Shown: positions 60,076-64,000 of the stretch, in pieces
How the letters are laid out: every line of letters begins with the position of its first letter
How positions within the stretch are numbered: position 1 is the first letter of the stretch
DNA from: Paenibacillus sp. V4I7
Lineage (GTDB): Bacteria; Bacillota; Bacilli; Paenibacillales; NBRC-103111
Assembly: GCF_030817275.1 (NCBI RefSeq)
Contig: NZ_JAUSZD010000002.1
Location: 1,922,001 to 1,986,000 of the forward strand
Reading direction: 5' to 3'
Length of the DNA: 64,000 bases
Notes under the pieces: model-generated
Told to the model about the DNA's origin: nothing
The model's database searches: none
What the model saw: only the letters and a program-made list of their open reading frames with translations
Translations under genes and position numbers: made by a program

Positions 60076-60867
60076 ATGAAAGTAACCTATAAGTTAGAAG
60101 CATTTGAAGGCCCCCTTGATCTATTGCTTCATCTTATCGATAAAAATGAACTTGACATTTATAATATTCCGATCAAAGAAATTACAGACCAGTACTTGGG
60201 TTATGTTCAAGCAATGCATGAATTGGAGCTGGATATTACGAGTGAATTTCTTGTGATGGCAGCAACACTTCTCTCTATCAAGAGCAAAATGCTATTACCT
60301 AAGCCGCCTGTTATTGAATTTGATGAATATTTTGATGATATGGACGACTCTCTAGATCCTCGCGCAGAGCTTGTTGCGAAGCTGATTGAATACCGGAAGT
60401 ATAAATCGATTGCCGATATGCTTAGGGATAAAGAAGTAGAACGCAGTCTGGTGTATACACGTGAACCTGAGGATTTAACGCCATACCTGCCTGATATCCA
60501 GGAGAATCCTGTTGAGGGGCTTGATGTCGCTGACCTCTTATTTGCCTTTCAACGGACTTTACGGAAGCTGGCTAACCGCAATGTCGTTACAAGAATTCGA
60601 AGAGATGAAATATCCGTCAAAGACCGCATTAGAGAGGTTGTCGACTTACTAAAAGTTAAAGGTGGCAAGCTGCTTTTCTCGAAGCTATTCGATTACGAAA
60701 TGACACGTGAAGAAATCGTTGTGACTTTCTTAGCGATACTCGAATTAATGAAAATGAAAAAAGTTATTTGTTATCAGTACAAGCTATTTGAAGACATCGT
60801 CATCCAAGCGAAAGAGGAGGTTTCTGACATTGACACTCAATTTTCCACAGATGAAATCAATTATTGA
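60076..60867 (+). CDS. scpA: Segregation and condensation protein A
   Basis: 263 residues, kleisin of the SMC-ScpAB condensin. YKLEAFEGPLDLLLHLIDKN, LDIYNIPIKEITDQYL, EFLVMAATLLSIKSKMLLP, then an acidic linker and a winged helix (FSKLFDYEMTREEIVVTFLA, ILELMKMKKV). It bridges the SMC heads. AAGGGGGAG precedes ATG 60076. It overlaps scpB by 38 bases. Confidence 0.96.
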   Translation: MKVTYKLEAFEGPLDLLLHLIDKNELDIYNIPIKEITDQYLGYVQAMHELELDITSEFLVMAATLLSIKSKMLLPKPPVIEFDEYFDDMDDSLDPRAELVAKLIEYRKYKSIADMLRDKEVERSLVYTREPEDLTPYLPDIQENPVEGLDVADLLFAFQRTLRKLANRNVVTRIRRDEISVKDRIREVVDLLKVKGGKLLFSKLFDYEMTREEIVVTFLAILELMKMKKVICYQYKLFEDIVIQAKEEVSDIDTQFSTDEINY

Positions 60868-61453
60868 AGGACTGCTCTTTGCCTCTGGCGACGAAGGCTT
60901 GGATGCCAAGCAATTAGCTGAAGTCATGGAGCTTGATCTTTATTTGATTCGTGATCTGCTCAAAGATATGAGAACGGAGTTCAAACGAAAGGGGCGTGGC
61001 GTTCAGATTGTGGAAGTAGCTGGGGCCTATCAGTTAACAACCTTAGCTGAGCATGCGCCCTATTTTGAACGACTAGCTTATTCACCTTCACGATCATCCC
61101 TATCACAAGCCGCGTTAGAGACTTTATCCATCGTTGCTTATAAACAACCAATTACAAGAGTCGAAATTGAGGAGATCCGCGGCGTGAAATGTGATCGGGC
61201 CTTAGCAACCTTAACCGGCAAAGACTTGATAACGGAAGTCGGACGCGCCGACGCGGTTGGTAGACCGATATTGTACGGAACCTCCAAGCAATTTCTAGAA
61301 TATTTCGGGCTTAGTTCGATTACGGAGCTCCCGGATTCGGCAAGCTTCCAAGGGAATTTTGATCTGGAAGAAGAGACGCGTCTATTATTTGACCGATTAG
61401 GCGGAGATCAGAAGCAGATTACTCTTGAAGATGTAAGTGATGAAACTGAATGA
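60830..61453 (+). CDS. scpB: Segregation and condensation protein B
   Basis: 207 residues, two winged helices. MKSIIEGLLFASGDEGLDA, GRGVQIVEVAGAYQLTT, SQAALETLSIVAYKQPITRV and IEEIRGVKCDRALATLT are signatures. TTG 60830 has AGGAGG nine bases upstream (60815-60820) inside scpA. A dimer of it binds ScpA. Confidence 0.95.
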   Translation: MTLNFPQMKSIIEGLLFASGDEGLDAKQLAEVMELDLYLIRDLLKDMRTEFKRKGRGVQIVEVAGAYQLTTLAEHAPYFERLAYSPSRSSLSQAALETLSIVAYKQPITRVEIEEIRGVKCDRALATLTGKDLITEVGRADAVGRPILYGTSKQFLEYFGLSSITELPDSASFQGNFDLEEETRLLFDRLGGDQKQITLEDVSDETE

Positions 61454-61496
61454 GTACCCGCCCACATGCATTTCATTTCCTTTTTAGGGTCATACT

Positions 61497-61540
61497 AACT
61501 CCACCTACGAGAAGACTTTTTCTTGCAGGTGGAGTTTTTT
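61497..61540 (+). terminator. Terminator after scpB
   Basis: AACTCCACCT (61497-61506) with AGGTGGAGTT (61527-61536), inner GAGAAG/CTTTTTCTT region, T6. Confidence 0.85.
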
Positions 61541-61546
61541 GCTAAA

Positions 61547-61687
61547 CGGAGAGACTTTGAGCTACGCTCAAAGATCCCAATGCGGAGAGACTTTGAGCTA
61601 TGCTCAAAGATCCCAATGCGGAGAGACTTTGAGCTATGCTCAAAGATCCCAATGCGGAGAGACTTTGAGCTATGCTCAAAGATCCCT
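61547..61687 (+). repeat. Four tandem 36-bp palindromic repeats
   Basis: Units start at 61547, 61583, 61619 and 61655, period exactly 36. Each reads CGGAGAGACTTTGAGC, a short TAT or TAC centre, GCTCAAAGATCCC. The arms CTTTGAGC/GCTCAAAG form hairpins. Only the first unit differs (TAC for TAT). The related cluster at 46.5 kb is inverted. There are no spacers, so it is not a CRISPR array. Confidence 0.92.
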
Positions 61688-61707
61688 ATATTAGGAGGGA
61701 TTCTAAG

Positions 61708-62409
61708 TTGTTGTGGCTGGGGATTGTTATTCTTTTTATCATTTTTGTGATCATCGTTTTATTATTCAGTTTCATTCATGGCGAATTCAACTTCTCCAGA
61801 GTGAAAGACAACGATACGTTATCAGTGGAAATGCGAGCGTTATTCGGGCTTATACGATATCGTTATGTCATTCCAATCATACAATTCAAAGGCCTTACCA
61901 AGGGGATTTTGATTAAATCGGAAATCATAACCAAATCCAGTTCCAAACTTAAAGATGAAAGCAAGGGTCAAATCACGAAAGAAAAAATACTCTACGCTTA
62001 CAATCAAGCAAAGGAAGCAATTGTATATACATTAAATCTTTATGATTGGATGAAGCAAACATTAGCGAAAGTCGAGTGTACCGATTTGAAATGGATAACT
62101 CGCATAGGCGTAGGTGATGCACCTGAAACAGCGATAACAACAGGGGCTATTTGGGGAATCAAGTCCTCACTGCTTGGCTTTTCCATTCGCTATGTGAACT
62201 TAACGGCGAAACCGCACATCGATGTTATTCCGCAATATAATGAGAAGCAATTTTCTACCGATTTTCGTTTTGCAGGACGGATCCGCGTATGGTTTGTAGT
62301 AGTTGCAGGAGTACGTTTGATTAGTAGAGCGGCTAAAGTAAAGGGTGGTATTCGTACATGGATTCAAATAGCTCTGAAGACAAGGGCAAGAGTTAAAACG
62401 GCTTCTTGA
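61708..62409 (+). CDS. ytfI: DUF2953 family protein YtfI
   Basis: 233 residues. An N-terminal membrane helix (LGIVILFIIFVIIVLLFSFI) is followed by a soluble domain with WITRIGVGDAPETAITTGAI and WGIKSSLLGF, the DUF2953 core, and FAGRIRVWFVVVAGVRLIS near the end. The function is unknown; with ytfJ it is a sporulation pair in Bacillus. TTG 61708 has AGGAGGGA nine bases upstream; the upstream in-frame ATG lies in the repeat. Confidence 0.8.
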   Translation: MLWLGIVILFIIFVIIVLLFSFIHGEFNFSRVKDNDTLSVEMRALFGLIRYRYVIPIIQFKGLTKGILIKSEIITKSSSKLKDESKGQITKEKILYAYNQAKEAIVYTLNLYDWMKQTLAKVECTDLKWITRIGVGDAPETAITTGAIWGIKSSLLGFSIRYVNLTAKPHIDVIPQYNEKQFSTDFRFAGRIRVWFVVVAGVRLISRAAKVKGGIRTWIQIALKTRARVKTAS

Positions 62410-62526
62410 AGTGTACATAACGATATTCCACTCAGGGCACTCTACAAATGAACCATTTTTGCTTTTTGACGTTTGTGCTTCCGATGCCAGTTTATCTGGC
62501 TAAAAACTCTAAGGAGGATTACGATC

Positions 62527-63024
62527 ATGTCCGAACACCCGATTCAAGGCCTCATGAAAGTCGCCATGGAAAATATTAAAGAAATGGTCGACGTTAACAC
62601 GATTGTTGGTGATCCTGTTGAAACACCGGATGGTAGTGTCATTATGCCGATATCCAAAGTAGGTTTTGGTTTTGCCGCAGGCGGCAGCGAATTCGTGACA
62701 GATTCCGAAATTGAAATTGAAGGCGGCTCTGCAGGTAAAAGCGATGCGCTGAATGCAAAGGTTGCTCTTCCTTTCGGTGGTGGTAGCGGCGGCGGGGTAT
62801 CCATTACACCTATTGCTTTCCTCGTCGTAGGCAAGAATGGCGTGAAGGTTGTTCCACTGGACAACCAAACACATATTCTAGAACGTCTCATTGACTCCGC
62901 TCCGCAAGTGGTGGACAAAATCCAAAGCATGATCAAAGGCTTAGGAGCTAAGACACCTGCCAGTACTGTCGGCGCGAACGGAACAAATGTAACCAATATC
63001 GAGAATCAAAATTTCATTGTGTAG
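62527..63024 (+). CDS. ytfJ: GerW family sporulation protein YtfJ
   Basis: 165 residues. HPIQGLMKVAMENIKEMVDV, TIVGDPVETPDGSVIMPISK and VGFGFAAGGSEF are the family core, followed by a Gly-rich LPFGGGSGGGVSITPIAFLV. YtfJ/GerW is a forespore protein needed for normal germination. ATG 62527 has AAGGAGG nine bases upstream. A terminator follows at 63043-63069. Confidence 0.92.
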   Translation: MSEHPIQGLMKVAMENIKEMVDVNTIVGDPVETPDGSVIMPISKVGFGFAAGGSEFVTDSEIEIEGGSAGKSDALNAKVALPFGGGSGGGVSITPIAFLVVGKNGVKVVPLDNQTHILERLIDSAPQVVDKIQSMIKGLGAKTPASTVGANGTNVTNIENQNFIV

Positions 63025-63042
63025 TAGATTGGCCTTCGTCTG

Positions 63043-63069
63043 AGCTGTCCTTTGTGGGCAGCTTTTTTC
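63043..63069 (+). terminator. Terminator after ytfJ
   Basis: AGCTGTCC (63043-63050), loop TTTGT, GGGCAGCT (63056-63063), T6. Confidence 0.8.
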
Positions 63070-63082
63070 ATGTCGTAACCCC

Positions 63083-63575
63083 TTATAACAGATAACGGAT
63101 GTAGATATAAACATGGGCTAATGCCAGAGACACAAGGGTTATAGGTGCATCCACCTTCATAAATTCCAAATAACTAGCCTTTACCTTCTTTGGCGTCGAG
63201 TCCGGCAACGATAACATTAGGCGAAGCGCCAATAATTGTACCATTTCCTCCTAAACAAGCCCCTAAAGCAAGCGACCACCATATGATATTGCTAAGCTCC
63301 GAATCAACGGCAAGTCCAGGCCCCCCTCAGCCATGTCTTTAATTAAGGGGATCATTGTAGCAACGAATGGTTGCTGATGCAAGACCAGAACCCCAGAGAA
63401 TCAACAATGAAGCGATGGTCATGTCTCTTTCCGTCACATCCAGAGCTTTCATGGCTAGAGCTCTAATCAATCCTACCTTTTCGATATCGTGTTCCTTGAG
63501 ACCGAAAAGCATGAGCAAAGTTATAATGAGCGTATAAAATTACTATAAAAAAAGTAAGGCAACCCAAGTTAGCAT
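63083..63575 (-). pseudogene. Decayed ArsB/NhaD-type permease remnant
   Basis: On the minus strand, pieces of one permease appear in changing frames: LTWVALLFL after ATG 63575 (with GGAGG upstream), KEHDIEK, TIASLLILWGSGLASATI, FVATMIPLIKDMAE, WWSLALGACLGGNGTIIGAS followed by PNVIVAGLDAKEG, then YLEFMKVDAPITLVSLALAH ending at TAA 63083-63085. GxGGNGTxIGAS and SATIDNIPFVATMIPLI are hallmarks of ArsB/NhaD ion transporters. At least three frameshifts and a large internal deletion make it non-functional. Confidence 0.8.
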
Positions 63576-63654
63576 GTTTCCTCCTCGCAGTAAGCTTTAG
63601 CTTGACCGACATTTTTGGTGAAAAATAGTTCATTTACCAGAAGAACCAAAAAAA

Positions 63655-63708
63655 CGCAAAAAGAAGCCTGCAGTGGCAGGCTCCTCCGGTGATCTCCATA
63701 TGAAAGTA
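63655..63708 (-). ncRNA. Candidate small RNA of about 55 bases
   Basis: A minus-strand promoter (63715-63743) should start transcription near 63708. The terminator (AGCCTGC 63665-63671 / GCAGGCT 63676-63682, then TTTTTGCGTTTTTTT on the minus strand) should stop near 63655. No protein gene needs this terminator. The only coding potential is a 21-codon ORF running through the terminator, which is unlikely to be used. Confidence 0.45.
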
Positions 63709-63714
63709 TTTCTC

Positions 63715-63743
63715 ATTATATGGACTGATTTCTGTTTTGTAAA
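63715..63743 (-). promoter_or_regulatory. Sigma-A-type promoter on the minus strand
   Basis: Read on the minus strand: TTTACA, exactly 17 bases, TATAAT. It points away from dacB towards a terminator. Confidence 0.6.
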
Positions 63744-63841
63744 TAAGAAGACTTGGACATATCCCCATTCCATAAGCATATACTTGTACAAAGTTTTGTC
63801 TAGTCAAAAAGGTACAAGTTCTTTTGTTTAGGGGGAAAACG

Positions 63842-64000
63842 ATGAAGATAAGAGTCAGGTTGATCCTAGTATGGAGTGCAATCATTAGTTTACTGTGGGC
63901 ACCATTTGGACAAGTGGAGGCAGCACCGCCTGGCATCCATACGAATGCTGTGGGTGCTTCCCTTATTGATGTGGAGTCAGGCCGTATCCTTTATAGTGAA
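63842..64000 (+). CDS. dacB: D-alanyl-D-alanine carboxypeptidase, N-terminal part (cut by window)
   Basis: 53 residues are visible. Signal peptide KIRVRLILVWSAIISLLWAP ending VEA, then TNAVGASLIDVESGRILYSE, the start of the class C penicillin-binding fold (A-x-LIDxxSGxxLY) before the SxxK motif, which lies outside. In B. subtilis dacB (PBP5*, cortex) follows scpB, with spmA-spmB behind it. AGGGGGAA precedes ATG 63842. The exact family member cannot be fixed from 53 residues. Confidence 0.8.
   Translation, partial: MKIRVRLILVWSAIISLLWAPFGQVEAAPPGIHTNAVGASLIDVESGRILYSE

Noticed and set aside
61547..61687. Possible CRISPR array
   Set aside because: Units of 36 bases abut directly with no spacers, are themselves palindromic across most of their length, and there are no cas genes.
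61523..61750. A 75-codon ORF with four RRDFELCSKIPM repeats
   Set aside because: It is only the translation of the 36-bp palindromic repeat; there is no ribosome binding site, and it overlaps the start of ytfI.
63634..63936. Minus-strand 100-codon ORF over the dacB start
   Set aside because: No ribosome binding site; it reads through the small-RNA terminator and the dacB signal peptide region.

Overview
The window looks like chromosomal core DNA of an endospore-forming, low-to-moderate G+C Bacillales, most likely Paenibacillus or a close relative. The case rests on gene order: dxs-tlyA-ahrC-recN-spoIVB-spo0A at the left, and fur-yqzK-xerD-deoB-punA-pdp-dacF-spoIIAA-spoIIAB-sigF-spoVA-lysA-ppiB-ribD/E/BA/H-scpA-scpB-ytfI-ytfJ-dacB at the right. 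These follow the Bacillus subtilis sporulation backbone. Family names come from reading the sequence; no database search was possible.

Layout. (1) 1-6.8 kb: end of dxs, tlyA, an unknown membrane protein, ahrC, recN, spoIVB, and spo0A behind three perfect 0A boxes and a sigma-H-like promoter. (2) 6.8-10.4 kb: accessory genes, namely a YjcZ-like 31-residue sporulation peptide, an MBL-fold hydrolase, an SRPBCC protein, a membrane protein and a guanylate-kinase-like protein. (3) 10.5-21.3 kb: an AdoCbl riboswitch and ten tightly coupled genes of the cobalt-early (anaerobic) cobalamin pathway, from cobalt insertion (CbiX) through ring contraction (CbiH60) to cobyrinate a,c-diamide (CbiA). (4) 21.3-26 kb: small unknown genes, then a coupled SteA-like / GT2 / MraY-like trio and yqzF. 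(5) 26-34 kb: branched-chain 2-oxoacid dehydrogenase genes (E3, E1alpha, E1beta, E2), a Prli42-like miniprotein, a YqjE-like peptidase, a DUF3866 protein with an antisense MciZ-like gene, and nudF. (6) 34-46 kb: EndoQ, spoIIM, fur, ald, yqzK, xerD and nucleoside salvage (deoB, two punA, pdp). (7) 46-55 kb: dacF, the spoIIA operon, a SulP transporter, spoVAA-AB-AF, lysA, ppiB. (8) 55-64 kb: FMN riboswitch and rib operon, M50-like protein, scpAB, ytfIJ, a decayed permease and the start of dacB.

How the parts work together. Spo0A starts sporulation. SpoIIAA/SpoIIAB/SigF form the first forespore-specific switch. SpoIIM (engulfment), SpoIVB (signal for sigma-K), DacF/DacB (cortex), SpoVA proteins and YtfJ act later. 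MciZ would block FtsZ in the mother cell. The rib and cob operons each sit behind a metabolite riboswitch.

Most interesting beyond the known genes: a dispersed palindromic repeat family (46.5 kb and 61.5 kb); a 42-bp palindromic element directly abutting two ribosome binding sites (21.6 kb and 57.6 kb); three miniprotein genes; a Zn-ribbon gene broken at an A5 run; a SteA-glycosyltransferase trio; a candidate small RNA with promoter and terminator; GC-rich patches inside three genes; and an M50-family protein with HDAAH instead of HExxH. I did not see a clearly new defence or mobile system; there are no insertion sequences, CRISPR arrays, tRNAs or rRNAs.
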